Assembly: GCF_041438865.1 (NCBI RefSeq)
Contig: NZ_CP109450.1
Location: forward strand, 4,106,001-4,170,000
DNA from: Streptomyces sp. NBC_01471
GTDB taxonomy: Bacteria; Actinomycetota; Actinomycetes; Streptomycetales; Streptomycetaceae
Length of the DNA stretch: 64,000 nt
Direction: 5' to 3'
Below, piece by piece: positions 17,158 through 25,664 of this stretch (position 1 is its first letter; the number at the start of each line of letters is the position of its first letter). The position numbers and the translations under genes are program-made. Below the pieces are notes generated by a model, which did not search any database, was not told the DNA's origin, and was given only the letters and a program-made list of their open reading frames with translations.

Positions 17158-17784
17158 GTGCGCCAGTTGCCTGTCCCCGCCCGGTTGATCGCCGCCGTGA
17201 TGACGGTGGCGGCGTCGGCGGGCTGTATGAGTGTCAGCGACCACCCCGGCCGGCCCGCGCCGTCCGCCACGAAGGGGACGCAGCGTACGGACACCCGGTC
17301 GGACGGCGCGGCCGCCGCCCCGGACAGCGGTGGGCGGGACCAGGTGCACGCCGGGCCCGGCGGGAAGGGCGAAGGCGGGGACGGGCAGCCCGCGCACGGG
17401 AAGTCCGGCCGGAAGGCCCAGGGCGGGAGCAAGGCCGGGAGCCCGGCGAAGGGCGGTGACGGGGCGGAGGCCTCGGCGGACCCGTCCCCCGGCGCTCCGC
17501 GGCCGTCCCGGCCCGGGCACTCCGGGGCCGGGCGGCCGCCGGGGCAGGGTGGCAGGCCGTCCGGCCGTCCGGCGCCTCCCGTCAGCAGTCCCGAGCCGCC
17601 CGCGCAGCCCTCGGACCCGCCGCGGACGAGCCCGGCGCCCGATCCGGGCAGCTCGCCGCCCGGGGCCACCACGGCCCCTTCCGCCGGGCCCGCCAAGCGG
17701 TCCGAGGCGATGCTGATTCCGCTGGCATCACCGCAGGCGGAGCCGGTGCGGCAGGCCGGGTTTGCCAGGGAGGGGGGAGGGTGA
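17158..17784 (+). CDS. Proline/glycine-rich putative lipoprotein
   Basis: A 208-residue exported protein. A short signal peptide (VRQLPVPARLIAAVMTVAASAGC) ends in the lipobox ASAGC. The rest is low-complexity: Gly/Lys/Asp-rich at first and Pro/Ser-rich from about residue 105, with no folded domain. It could be a cell-wall-spanning spacer or surface protein; nothing more can be said. GTG 17158 is supported by GGAGG 8 bases upstream and by the signal peptide position; a longer in-frame reading would bury the signal. Confidence 0.7.
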   Translation: MRQLPVPARLIAAVMTVAASAGCMSVSDHPGRPAPSATKGTQRTDTRSDGAAAAPDSGGRDQVHAGPGGKGEGGDGQPAHGKSGRKAQGGSKAGSPAKGGDGAEASADPSPGAPRPSRPGHSGAGRPPGQGGRPSGRPAPPVSSPEPPAQPSDPPRTSPAPDPGSSPPGATTAPSAGPAKRSEAMLIPLASPQAEPVRQAGFAREGGG

Positions 17785-17828
17785 GTATGGTAGTAGATCG
17801 TTTGATCCCATTGCCCGGCGCCACTGTG

Positions 17829-17867
17829 TCTCTTGATCAGCAAGAGACGAAGAGCGCCCCGAGGCGC
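17829..17867 (+). promoter_or_regulatory. Structured leader of the DEAD-box helicase gene
   Basis: Two adjacent hairpins lie about 100-140 bases before the helicase start: TCTCTTG/CAAGAGA (17829-17847) and GCGCC/GGCGC (17854-17867). Long structured leaders are common for cold- and stress-regulated RNA helicase genes. The function here is inferred only. Confidence 0.45.
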
Positions 17868-17968
17868 GTACTCTCCCTTACCGTGACTGGTCCGCATTGA
17901 GGCGGTCGAAATAGCGATTCACGGAGTTATGGGCGCGTGCCGAGACTCCGGAAGGTTTCGCATTTCGC

Positions 17969-20206
17969 ATGTCCAATTTCAGTTCTGACCACGCCGTCAT
18001 GCCCGAGAACGACGAGATCGTCGCCGACGCCGAGGCTGTCGTGGTCGAGGTCGTAGAGGCCGTCGCCGAGGCCGTAGCCGCCGAGGGCACCGCCACTGAG
18101 GCCGCAGTCACCGGCGGATCCGTCGCCGACGAGAGCGCCACCGACGAGTCCGTCATCGGTGAAGAGCCCGCCGAGCCGACCGTGACCTTCGGGTCGCTCG
18201 GTCTCCCCGACGGCATCGTCCGCAAGCTCGCCCAGAACGGCGTCACCGCGCCCTTCCCGATCCAGGCAGCGACCATCCCGGACGCCCTGGCCGGCAAGGA
18301 CATCCTGGGCCGTGGTCGTACCGGCTCCGGCAAGACCCTCTCCTTCGGTCTCCCGCTGCTGGCGACGCTCTCCGGCGGCCACACCGAGAAGAAGAAGCCG
18401 CGCGGCATCATCCTCACCCCGACCCGTGAACTCGCGATGCAGGTCGCGGACGCCCTTCAGCCGTACGGCGACGTGCTCGGCCTGAAGATGAAGGTCGTCT
18501 GCGGCGGTACGTCGATGTCCAACCAGATCTACGCCCTGGAGCGCGGTGTCGACGTCCTCGTCGCCACCCCGGGCCGTCTGCGCGACATCATCAACCGCGG
18601 CGCCTGCTCGCTGTCGAGCGTCCAGGTCGCCGTCCTCGACGAGGCCGACCAGATGTCCGACCTGGGCTTCCTGCCCGAGGTCACCGAGCTGCTCGACCAG
18701 ATCCCCGGCGGCGGTCAGCGCATGCTCTTCTCCGCCACCATGGAGAACGAGATCGGCACGCTGGTCAAGCGCTACCTGACCAACCCGGTCAGCCACGAGG
18801 TGGACAGCGCCCAGGGCAATGTCTCGACCATGTCGCACCACGTCCTCGTCGTGAAGCCGAAGGACAAGGCGCCGGTCACGGCCGCCATCGCCGCCCGCAA
18901 GGGCCGCACGATCATCTTCGTACGGACCCAGCTGGGCGCCGACCGTATCGCCGAGCAGCTCGTCGAGTCGGGCGTCAAGGCGGACGCCCTGCACGGCGGT
19001 ATGACGCAGGGTGCCCGTACCCGCGTTCTTGAGGACTTCAAGAAGGGCTACGTCAACGCGCTCGTCGCGACCGACGTCGCCGCCCGCGGTATCCACGTCG
19101 ACGGCATCGACCTGGTCCTGAACGTGGACCCGGCCGGCGACCACAAGGACTACCTGCACCGCTCGGGCCGTACCGCCCGCGCCGGCAAGTCCGGTGTTGT
19201 CGTCTCGCTGTCGCTGCCGCACCAGCGCCGCCAGATCTTCCGGCTGATGGAGGACGCGGGCGTCGACGCCGCGCGCCACATCGTCCAGGGTGCCGGGGTG
19301 TTCGAGCCCGAGGTCGCCGAGATCACCGGTGCGCGTTCGCTGACCGAGGTCCAGGCCGACTCCGCGAACAACGCCGCCAAGCAGGCGGAGCGCGAGGCCA
19401 AGGACCTCACCCGTGAGCTGGAGCGCATCCAGCGCCGTGCGACCGAGCTGCGCGAGGAGGCCGACCGTCTGGTGGCGCGTGCCGCCCGCGAGCGCGGTGA
19501 CGACCCCGAGGCCGCTGTCGCCGAGGTGCTGCAGGCCGCCGAGGCCGAGATCGCGGCCGCCGTACCGGAGCAGCCGAGGGCGGAGCAGCGCGAGGAGCGT
19601 CGCGACGACCGCGGCAACTTCGGGCGCCGTGACGACCGGGGCGGCGACCGCGGTGGATACCGTGGCGGTGACCGCGGTGGTGACCGCGGTGGCTTCCAGC
19701 GCCGTGACGACCGCGGTGGTGACCGTGGCGGCTTCCAGCGCCGTGACGACCGGGGTGGCAACGGCGGTTTCCGTCGTGACGACCGTCCGTCGGGTGGTTC
19801 CGGTGGTGGATTCCGTGGCGGCGAGCGTCGTGACGACCGTGGCGGTAACGGTGGCTTCCGTCGTGACGACCGTCCGTCGGGTGGTTCCGGTGGCGGTTTC
19901 CGTGGTGGCGAGCGTCGTGACAACGACCGTCCGTCCGGTGGTTTCCGTGGCGGCGACCGCCGCGACGACCGTGGCGGCAACGGTGGCTTCCAGCGTCGTG
20001 ACGACCGCCCCGCCGGTGGCCACCGCGGCAGCGACCGTCCGTTCAACCGCGACCGCCGTGACGACCGCCCTGCCGGCGGCTTCCGCTCCGGCAGCAGCGA
20101 CCGTCCGACCGGCCGCCGCGACGACCACCGCACGACCGGTACGGGTACCGGCACCGGTTCGTTCGGCCGCCGCGACGACAAGCCGCGCTGGAAGCGCAAC
20201 GGCTGA
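17969..20206 (+). CDS. DEAD-box RNA helicase with long RGG/RDDR tail
   Basis: A 745-residue helicase. An acidic, Ala/Val/Glu-rich N-terminal extension (1-70) precedes the core: the Q-motif region (FGSLGLPDGIV...FPIQ), Walker A GRTGSGKT (116-123), PTRELA, TPGR, DEAD (near 225), SAT, then 'RGIHVDGIDLVLNVD' and 'HRSGRTARAG'. A charged helical linker (440-520) leads to a C-terminal tail of about 200 residues built from repeats of RDDRGG, GGFRG and RDDRPSGG. Such tails bind RNA and can drive condensate formation. It is known from the family to unwind short RNA duplexes in ribosome assembly or RNA decay. The leader is long and structured, and a strong terminator follows. Confidence 0.92.
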   Translation: MSNFSSDHAVMPENDEIVADAEAVVVEVVEAVAEAVAAEGTATEAAVTGGSVADESATDESVIGEEPAEPTVTFGSLGLPDGIVRKLAQNGVTAPFPIQAATIPDALAGKDILGRGRTGSGKTLSFGLPLLATLSGGHTEKKKPRGIILTPTRELAMQVADALQPYGDVLGLKMKVVCGGTSMSNQIYALERGVDVLVATPGRLRDIINRGACSLSSVQVAVLDEADQMSDLGFLPEVTELLDQIPGGGQRMLFSATMENEIGTLVKRYLTNPVSHEVDSAQGNVSTMSHHVLVVKPKDKAPVTAAIAARKGRTIIFVRTQLGADRIAEQLVESGVKADALHGGMTQGARTRVLEDFKKGYVNALVATDVAARGIHVDGIDLVLNVDPAGDHKDYLHRSGRTARAGKSGVVVSLSLPHQRRQIFRLMEDAGVDAARHIVQGAGVFEPEVAEITGARSLTEVQADSANNAAKQAEREAKDLTRELERIQRRATELREEADRLVARAARERGDDPEAAVAEVLQAAEAEIAAAVPEQPRAEQREERRDDRGNFGRRDDRGGDRGGYRGGDRGGDRGGFQRRDDRGGDRGGFQRRDDRGGNGGFRRDDRPSGGSGGGFRGGERRDDRGGNGGFRRDDRPSGGSGGGFRGGERRDNDRPSGGFRGGDRRDDRGGNGGFQRRDDRPAGGHRGSDRPFNRDRRDDRPAGGFRSGSSDRPTGRRDDHRTTGTGTGTGSFGRRDDKPRWKRNG
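19596..20130 (+). repeat. Tandem coding repeats of the RGG tail
   Basis: A run of near-repeats such as CGTGACGACCG and GGTGACCGCGGTGG encodes the RDDR/GG tail. One block of about 90 bp, covering the NGGFRRDDRPSGG segment and what follows, is duplicated almost exactly at about 19758 and 19848. Confidence 0.8.
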
Positions 20207-20272
20207 CGCACCTGCCCGGCCCGAGCCGGAACCGGTGGTGAGCCGGAACCGGTCGAATTCGGCCTGACCTGA

Positions 20273-20306
20273 GAAGCGGGTCCCTCCTTCGCGGAGGGGC
20301 CCGCTT
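20273..20306 (+). terminator. Terminator of the DEAD-box helicase gene
   Basis: GAAGCGGG-TCCCTCC pairs with GGAGGGG-CCCGCTTC over a short loop, giving a near-perfect 14-bp stem 70 bases after the stop codon. Confidence 0.85.
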
Positions 20307-20483
20307 CTTCGTGTCCGGACGTCCGGCGCCGAATGTCATCCGCGTGTCCGGATGTGTCCGGCGCCGACCGATGACTTTCGCCGCCCGGGCCGGTCATGAC
20401 CATGAGGCCGGTCACGGCCATGTGGGCGCAGCAGGCGCCGCACACAGGCGAGCACGACCGAAGACGAGAGGGAGGCACACCTC

Positions 20484-20858
20484 ATGGCAGCCCCGGGCAA
20501 CATCAATGGACTCGGCATCATCCTCGGCAGTACGGACCCCGAACCGCTCATCGACTGGTACCGCGCCGCACTGGAGCCGCTGGGTGCCCGCTGGGAGGGC
20601 CACATGCTCGTCGTCGGGCAGCAGGCGATCATCGGATTCGATCGCCGCGACGACGTGGCGGAAAAGGCCGCTGAACCCGGCCGGCACCTGGTCAACATCA
20701 TGGTGCGCGACATCCGTGCGGCCGAGAAGCACTTCAACAGCCTCGGCGTGACCTGGGTCAGGCCGGTCGAGGACACCGGGGGCGGCTGGTTCTTCTCCAC
20801 CCTGCTGGACCCGGACGGCAACTACCTCCAGGTACTCCAGGGCCCCGGGACACCCTGA
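20484..20858 (+). CDS. VOC (glyoxalase/bleomycin-resistance) family protein
   Basis: A 124-residue single-chain VOC protein with two beta-alpha-beta-beta-beta modules: 'NINGLGIILGSTDPEPLIDWYRAAL' at the N-terminus and 'LVNIMVRDIRAAEKHFNSLGV...LLDPDGNYLQVLQ' at the C-terminus. The C-terminal 'DPDGN.LQV' is the classic VOC ending. The usual N-terminal metal histidine is not evident, so a binding rather than catalytic role is possible. GGGAGG precedes ATG 20484. It is the last chromosomal gene before the integrated element. Confidence 0.85.
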   Translation: MAAPGNINGLGIILGSTDPEPLIDWYRAALEPLGARWEGHMLVVGQQAIIGFDRRDDVAEKAAEPGRHLVNIMVRDIRAAEKHFNSLGVTWVRPVEDTGGGWFFSTLLDPDGNYLQVLQGPGTP

Positions 20859-20992
20859 GCCGGAGCGCTCCCGTCCGACCACTCCGCCGACGACCCGCAG
20901 CGGCCGCCGGCGGAGTCCGACCTGCCCGGCAGAGGGGATACCCGATCGGCTGCCGGGCACGCTCCCGCTATGCTCGGGGGGTGCGTCAGCAC

Positions 20993-21065
20993 GGACCGTT
21001 AGCTCAATTGGCAGAGCAGTGGACTTTTAATCCATTGGTTGTGGGTTCGAGTCCCACACGGTCTA
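20993..21065 (+). tRNA. tRNA-Lys (TTT), integration target
   Basis: A 73-nt cloverleaf with anticodon loop CTTTTAA (anticodon TTT), T-arm GTGGGTTCGAGTCCCAC and acceptor GGACCGT/ACGGTCT. From 21021 on, its sequence is repeated at 42673-42720, so the 3' 45 bases of the gene are supplied by the integrated element, which keeps the gene whole. CCA is not encoded. Confidence 0.96.
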
Positions 21066-21068
21066 CGA
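21021..21068 (+). repeat. attL core (48 bp)
   Basis: It begins GGACTTTTAATCC at the anticodon stem of tRNA-Lys and runs 3 bases past the tRNA end (TACGA). It is identical to 42673-42720, and flanking bases differ at once on both sides (t/g before, c/a after). Confidence 0.95.
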
Positions 21069-21101
21069 CGAAGGAGGGGGAACACCCCCTCTGACCTGGA
21101 G

Positions 21102-21140
21102 CTGAGTGCCCCGACCTGGTTTGCCGGTCGGGGCACTCAG
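21102..21140 (+). terminator. Terminator hairpin at the element's left end
   Basis: A perfect 15-bp stem (21102-21116 with 21126-21140) and a 9-base loop, just after attL. A smaller GAGGGGG/CCCCCTC hairpin at 21074-21091 precedes it. It should end tRNA-Lys transcription and resembles the hairpin after attR at 42755-42794. Confidence 0.85.
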
Positions 21141-21837
21141 TCGTTTCGGGGCTCGTGCGTGAGCGATGCGTGAGCGGATGCGCCGGCAGCGCCTGGTCCG
21201 GAGACGGACCGGCGGGTACGAGGAATCAGCTGTACTGCCGCTTCGGCCGCCGTTTGGTCGCATGCTCGTGCACGTGTCCGAGGGAAACGTGACGGAGGAC
21301 TGTCGCAGCGTCCCTCCATCGGGAACAGGCGGATCTCGAAGGTCGCGTCGGTCCAGTTACCCCTGACCCCTTCGCCACGGCACAGCCCCACAAGTGCGGA
21401 CACGTGGGAAGGCGTGTACCGCTGGGGACTAGATGTGGTCGAGAGGAGCGTGCGGAGCCTGCCCGTGGCCCGGATCGGCTTCTGACCATCCATTGCCCCA
21501 CCGCTTGCTCCGCTCCGGTGCTGCCTCTCACTAGGAGCTTCGTGTGGCTGTCTACCGTGCGGCCCATTTCTTAGGGGCGCAAGGTTTTTCTTCGGGGAGC
21601 AATTGGGGCAATCGAGTTTTGATCATGGCCTGTATTGGGCCTTGATGGGAAACACGCCTGCTGGCATGAACTAGTTCTTGCCAGCAGGGATCTTGGCGCG
21701 ATTCTTCCTAGAGGTAGTGGCTCGTAAGGCGCCCTTGCTCGTGTGGTATCTCGGTTCTACGATCTCCCACTTGTGTCGCTGAAATCCGCAGGGCTTTCAG
21801 CTGTCGCTGAGTGGTTTGAACTAGGTGGGGGCTGTCA
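21141..21837. other. Gene-poor left end of the element
   Basis: About 700 bp without a gene I can support. At 21156-21176 lies a direct repeat, TGCGTGAGCG twice with one base between, followed by G; the same arrangement recurs near the right end (42539-42559). This is the usual look of integrase arm-type binding sites. An ORF at 21137-21493 (minus) overlaps these repeats and is not convincing. From about 21550 the DNA becomes AT-richer and must hold the promoter of the 21838 gene. Confidence 0.55.
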
Positions 21838-22692
21838 GTGAGTCAGGAAAGCATCGGGCCAAACAGAATCTCTGCGACAGATGAGGCTCGGCGGCAGGAG
21901 GAATACCGAAGCAGCGTCAAGAAATTCGATGAGATCGAAGACGATCTAAGGACTTCGAGAACCTTCCAGCGAATCTATCTTTTGTGTCTGCTGGGTGGGA
22001 TAATCCTTACCTTTCTCCTCGGCTACACGGTTATCGTGGGGCTGTGGAAGTCGCAGCCAGTGTTCACCCGGTGGGCTGGGCTAGTCATTGTCAACTGCCT
22101 TTGGGTAGCGATGGGTGTGGCGCTATGGAAGAATCGTAAGAAAGTTGTTAGTCGAACCGGTGAACTGCGCAATGCACTCCAGGATCGACAAACGGCCGCT
22201 GCAAAGCTGCCTCTTGACTCACCCTCCGGACTCCGGATCTACCGCGAAGCCTCGCTTGATCTGATCGATCAGTACAGAAAATCAGCTAACAAGAATCGGC
22301 GGATTCACAACGCCTTCCAAGGCGTAATCATCACTGGGTCGATCGTCACGTCGACGCTAGCTGCCATGAACGAGGGCAGTAGCCAAGTGCTGCGTCTTTC
22401 TTCGGCTTCCCTCAGCGCACTCGTCGGAATTTCAGCAGGCGTGACCGGATACTTCAAGTTTCGTGAACGAGGGTACAATCTGCAATCCACGGCCGATGAT
22501 ATCGAGAAGCACTACAACGCCTCGCAGTTCATGCTCGATGAATACGCTGGCCGGGATGATGAGACGCCGCTTCCTGAAGATGAACGACTCCGGATGTTTG
22601 CGCGTTATGTGGAACGGCTCAAGGAAGAGCAGAGGAAGCGCGAGCTTCAACTCGAAACATCCAGCTCCGGGAATGAAGAGCGTGCGAGCTGA
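21838..22692 (+). CDS. DUF4231 (SLATT-like) membrane protein
   Basis: A 284-residue protein with two hydrophobic hairpins: helices at about 46-69 and 79-97, and at 160-177 and 186-206. They are separated by a charged cytoplasmic segment and followed by 'FRERGYNLQSTADDIEKHYN' (208-227) and a charged C-terminal tail. This layout and the 'ERG.NLQ.TAD.IE' motif match DUF4231, related to the SLATT domains predicted to be pore-forming effectors in nucleotide-signalled defence systems. No CD-NTase or SLOG partner is adjacent, so a defence role is inferred. GTG 21838 follows GGTGGGGG. GC content and codon use are clearly lower than in the core genome. Confidence 0.75.
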   Translation: MSQESIGPNRISATDEARRQEEYRSSVKKFDEIEDDLRTSRTFQRIYLLCLLGGIILTFLLGYTVIVGLWKSQPVFTRWAGLVIVNCLWVAMGVALWKNRKKVVSRTGELRNALQDRQTAAAKLPLDSPSGLRIYREASLDLIDQYRKSANKNRRIHNAFQGVIITGSIVTSTLAAMNEGSSQVLRLSSASLSALVGISAGVTGYFKFRERGYNLQSTADDIEKHYNASQFMLDEYAGRDDETPLPEDERLRMFARYVERLKEEQRKRELQLETSSSGNEERAS

Positions 22693-22762
22693 TGTCCGGT
22701 CGATGCATCCCGGCCTACAGCAGTGCGGGCAGATGTTTGGCAGAGCTTGCTAGGGGCCGGGG

Positions 22763-23185
22763 GTGAGGGCTCAAAAAACCAGATGGCTCCTCGCCCCACT
22801 CTGGCAATGGAGGGCTCGGCATCTCGTAGCTACTCACGGCGCATCTATGTCCGATTCGACGGCTTGGTGTCTCATCGCTCTCGCGCGAGACCCAGTGAAA
22901 TACATGCCGCTCGTTCGGCACGTAGTGCTTCGGCGGTCGCTGGGTGCATGGATTGCGCCTGGGGTGGCCCTCGATTCGTGGCATGACCTTGAGCGGTGTG
23001 AGCAAGAGAGACGCGTCGCCTGGCTCGACCGGTATGGAGCTACGCCTCTGCACCGGTTGGGTGTCCCGGAGGAGATCATCGAGTTGGCGGGCCTGCACGT
23101 AGTTGAGTGGCAGCTCCCGCCGGGTCGGGACGCGGCTTCCATCGTTGCTCAGAATCGTCCCGGTTTTTCGGGAGAAGTCCTGTAA
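22763..23185 (+). CDS. Unknown 140-residue protein
   Basis: It starts VRAQKTRWLLAPLWQWRARH and is rich in W, R, H and L. The middle contains 'DPVKYMPLVRHVVLRRSLGAWIAPGVALDSWHDLERCEQERR' in overlapping blocks, and the C-terminal half reads 'LGVPEEIIELAGLHVVEW'. I recognise no family. It lies 70 bases after the SLATT-like gene on the same strand with similar lower-GC codon use, so the two may act together. GTG 22763 overlaps a G-rich ribosome site. A terminator follows at 23240. An opposing ORF overlaps it, so the coding call is moderate. Confidence 0.5.
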   Translation: MRAQKTRWLLAPLWQWRARHLVATHGASMSDSTAWCLIALARDPVKYMPLVRHVVLRRSLGAWIAPGVALDSWHDLERCEQERRVAWLDRYGATPLHRLGVPEEIIELAGLHVVEWQLPPGRDAASIVAQNRPGFSGEVL

Positions 23186-23239
23186 ATCAGCAGCTAGAGC
23201 CCGGCCAGCAGCCATGCTGCTTTACAGCCCATGAGGGAA

Positions 23240-23263
23240 CGGGATGACTTCTTGGTCATCCCG
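23240..23263. terminator. Hairpin at the integrase end
   Basis: CGGGATGAC (23240-23248) pairs with GTCATCCCG (23255-23263) over a 6-base loop. It overlaps the stop codon of the minus-strand integrase and lies after the converging plus-strand gene, so it can serve both. Confidence 0.75.
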
Positions 23264-24887
23264 CGTGAGAAGCGGGCGACCTGTGAGCATGGACATCCTT
23301 TTGCGCGGGTGCTTCCTTGTTCTCGGGCTCTTGCTCGGGCGATGAGAGATCGGCGTTGTCGGCCGCCTTGGGAACGGACGCTGCGGCGAGACGCGACCGG
23401 GGGACCAGGTTCGCGGCCTTCTCGGCGATCTCGCGGTCGAGTTCGGGGAGCAGGCTCGTGTAGGTGTCCGAGGTCAGGGTGATGGTGGAGTGCCGCAGGG
23501 TCGCCTTCACCGTGTGGATGTCGCCGCCGCCCGCGTGTGTAAGCGTGGCGGCGACGTGGCGCAGGTCACGCAGGTTGATGGGTGGCAGGTCGGTGGTGGC
23601 CAGGATGCGGCGGAAGGCGTTCGAGAGCATCTCGGGGTGCAGCCGGGAGCCGTCCTCCTGCGCGAAGACCTTGCCGCTGTCTTTCCAGGCCGGTCCCCAC
23701 TTCTCGCGCTCCGCGTTCTGGTGCGCTCGGTGCACACCGAGCACGGCGACGTTGACCGAGTCGAGCGCGATGGTGTCCGCGCTGCCGTCGGTTTTCGGGT
23801 CCGACTCGTAGGCGTCCCAGCCGTCGACCACGAGTTCCTTCGCCGGGGTGATGCTGCCGGCGTCGAGATCAAGGTCGAGCCACTCCTGCCCGGCGGCCTC
23901 GCCTCGGCGGAGACCGCGGGTGCCCATGAGGTGGAAGGCGGCGTACAGGCGGTCCTCCTCGGCTGCGTCCAGGTAAGTGCCGAGCTGAGTAGGCGTCCAC
24001 ACCATGACCGGACCGGGGATCTCGCCCGTCTCGCGCCAGCGTCGTACACGCTCCTCTGTCCAAAGGAGTGGCTTGGGGCGCTTCCCAGAGGCCAGTTCGA
24101 CGTGGGACGCGGGGTTGAAGGTGATGAGTTGCTGCGAGATCGCCGAGTTCAGTGCGGCACGCAGGGTGCGGCGGATCGCCTGCCAGGTGGCGGGCTTGTT
24201 CACCTTCCGGAATGGCTTCATCTCGGCGAGCTTCGCCCGCTCGATGGCGAGGCGCGCGCGCTCGGCGGCTACCGGGCCCGGCCTGCTCGGCTTGGTGCGG
24301 GCTATCTGTTCGCGGCGGGCCTGGTTCTCGGCGGCGATCACCTCGTTGTCGTCGGCTATGCCGTCGAACATCGCGACCAGGTGGCTGACGTTGAGGCGGT
24401 CGAGGCGGACGTGCCCGATACGCGGTTTCAGGTGGACGCGGATGTGCGAGGCATAGCCGTTGAGGGTCGTCCTGCGACGCTTCTTCGAGGCGAACCACAG
24501 GTCGAGCCACTCCCCGACGGTGGTGCTGCTGCGAAGGTCGAGCCCGGCCTTGAGGCGCCGACGTGTCTCTTCGGTGTCGGGGAGTGGGGCCTTCTCGGCG
24601 GCCAGCTGTTCCAGGAGCTGGGTGATCCTCTGGACGCTGTCGGGGTCGTCGGTGTCGGCGAGGCCGATCAGGGCACGCACGTGGTCGAGGTCGGCCTGAG
24701 CGGCCTTGAGGGACTCGTAGCCGGCGCGGTTGAAGGAGCGGCGGGTGCCGTCTTCGCGGGGAGGGAGTTCCTGGCGGATGGAGTAGGAGCCGTGCTTGCG
24801 GCTGGTGAGCTTGGGGCACTTCTTGCCGAACGGCTTACCGGTCTTGGGGTCGCGGCAGTAGCAGCGGCGATGCGTGGAGCCTTTCAA
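23256..24887 (-). CDS. int: Tyrosine recombinase (integrase)
   Basis: A 543-residue phage-type integrase of the actinobacterial element group. The N-terminal part has a Cys-containing arm-binding region ('RRCYCRDPKTGKPFGKKCP', 8-26). The core-binding domain lies at about 130-290 with an Ala/Arg/Glu-rich insertion, and the catalytic domain follows from about 300. Catalytic residues: Arg in 'GTRGLRRGEA' (near 328), the second box as 'LRDLRHVAATL' (near 440), a His in 'LRHSTITLTSDTY', and the nucleophile Tyr in that segment (near 475). The usual His of the HxxR box is replaced by Arg (RDLR). It lies beside attL and overlaps its regulator's gene by 4 bases. Confidence 0.94.
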   Translation of the reverse strand: MKGSTHRRCYCRDPKTGKPFGKKCPKLTSRKHGSYSIRQELPPREDGTRRSFNRAGYESLKAAQADLDHVRALIGLADTDDPDSVQRITQLLEQLAAEKAPLPDTEETRRRLKAGLDLRSSTTVGEWLDLWFASKKRRRTTLNGYASHIRVHLKPRIGHVRLDRLNVSHLVAMFDGIADDNEVIAAENQARREQIARTKPSRPGPVAAERARLAIERAKLAEMKPFRKVNKPATWQAIRRTLRAALNSAISQQLITFNPASHVELASGKRPKPLLWTEERVRRWRETGEIPGPVMVWTPTQLGTYLDAAEEDRLYAAFHLMGTRGLRRGEAAGQEWLDLDLDAGSITPAKELVVDGWDAYESDPKTDGSADTIALDSVNVAVLGVHRAHQNAEREKWGPAWKDSGKVFAQEDGSRLHPEMLSNAFRRILATTDLPPINLRDLRHVAATLTHAGGGDIHTVKATLRHSTITLTSDTYTSLLPELDREIAEKAANLVPRSRLAAASVPKAADNADLSSPEQEPENKEAPAQKDVHAHRSPASHAG

Positions 24888-25570
24888 AGGCGTTCCTCCG
24901 TGGTGGTGTTGGTGTCCGTATCGGCTTCGGGTAGATCAACATCGCCCAATGCGGGTGGCAGGTCGGGCGGTGTGGCTCCGTCGTCGCGGAGGTCCCGGCG
25001 GAGGTAGCGGAGGTTGTACTTGGCGGAGATGGCCTGGTCGGCGTACGTAGACCGCTTGCGTTCGGCTTCTTCCTGCTGGGCGCGGCTGGTTGCCGTCCTG
25101 GCTGCGAACCGGGCCTGTTCTTCTTCTGCGAGTGCCGCCAGGGCCGTGCTGACGAGGCTGGCGTGGGCCTCGAAATCGGGGACCAGGCCAGCGTCGTGCA
25201 GGGGTACTTCTTGTTCGCCGGTGAATCGCCTTAGGGCATCCCAGGTGGGCACGAGGTCCTGGAACGGGAGTTCCTGGGTCTGCTCGACGTACCCGACCGG
25301 GAAGATCAGGCAGACCGGGTAGGTCTCCAGCGCGGCTGCCAGGACCATGACGTCCACCAGCGGGAGGCTGGCCCGCCGTCCGGACTCCATGTTGGCGATC
25401 ACGTTGCGCGGGATGGGATGCCCGAGCTGCTCGCATTGCTCCGCCAAGTCCTGGGCGCTCCATCCCATCTCTTTCCTTCTCCGGCGGACTTCGGCGGCCA
25501 CGTTGGCCTTGATCCTGTCCACCCACTCCGGGAAGTCGTCCTCTTCATCATCGAAATCGCGTTGTGTCAT
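24884..25570 (-). CDS. XRE-family transcriptional regulator of the element
   Basis: A 228-residue protein with an acidic N-terminus, an HTH_XRE domain at about 20-85 ('VRRRRKEMGWSAQDLAEQCEQLG...NVIANMESGRR') and a helical, Glu/Ala/Arg-rich C-terminal part (about 140-190) likely used for oligomerisation. Its stop overlaps the integrase start (ATGA), so int is translationally coupled to it. On the minus strand TAATGT lies 6 bases before ATG 25570, suggesting a leaderless transcript. It diverges from the excisionase-like gene across 94 bp, the natural place for a switch between excision and integration. Confidence 0.88.
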   Translation of the reverse strand: MTQRDFDDEEDDFPEWVDRIKANVAAEVRRRRKEMGWSAQDLAEQCEQLGHPIPRNVIANMESGRRASLPLVDVMVLAAALETYPVCLIFPVGYVEQTQELPFQDLVPTWDALRRFTGEQEVPLHDAGLVPDFEAHASLVSTALAALAEEEQARFAARTATSRAQQEEAERKRSTYADQAISAKYNLRYLRRDLRDDGATPPDLPPALGDVDLPEADTDTNTTTEERL

Positions 25571-25664
25571 GCAGACACATTAGCTTGAGGACTCTGATTG
25601 GTAGACGCCTGGAGCCGGACGTGATGGACACGTTCGCCGAAGGCTGTACCGAAAGGGTCGCCGT

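Noticed and set aside
17927..20128. 733-residue open frame antisense to the DEAD-box helicase
   Set aside because: It is a by-product of high third-position GC and of the repeated RDDR/GG codons. Its translation is V/A/T repeats and R/G-rich low complexity with no domain, while the plus strand has all helicase motifs.
21137..21493. 118-residue minus-strand frame at the element's left end
   Set aside because: It overlaps the terminator and arm repeats, has no recognisable domain and no ribosome site. Its C-terminal resemblance to a frame near 42540 comes from the shared non-coding repeat.
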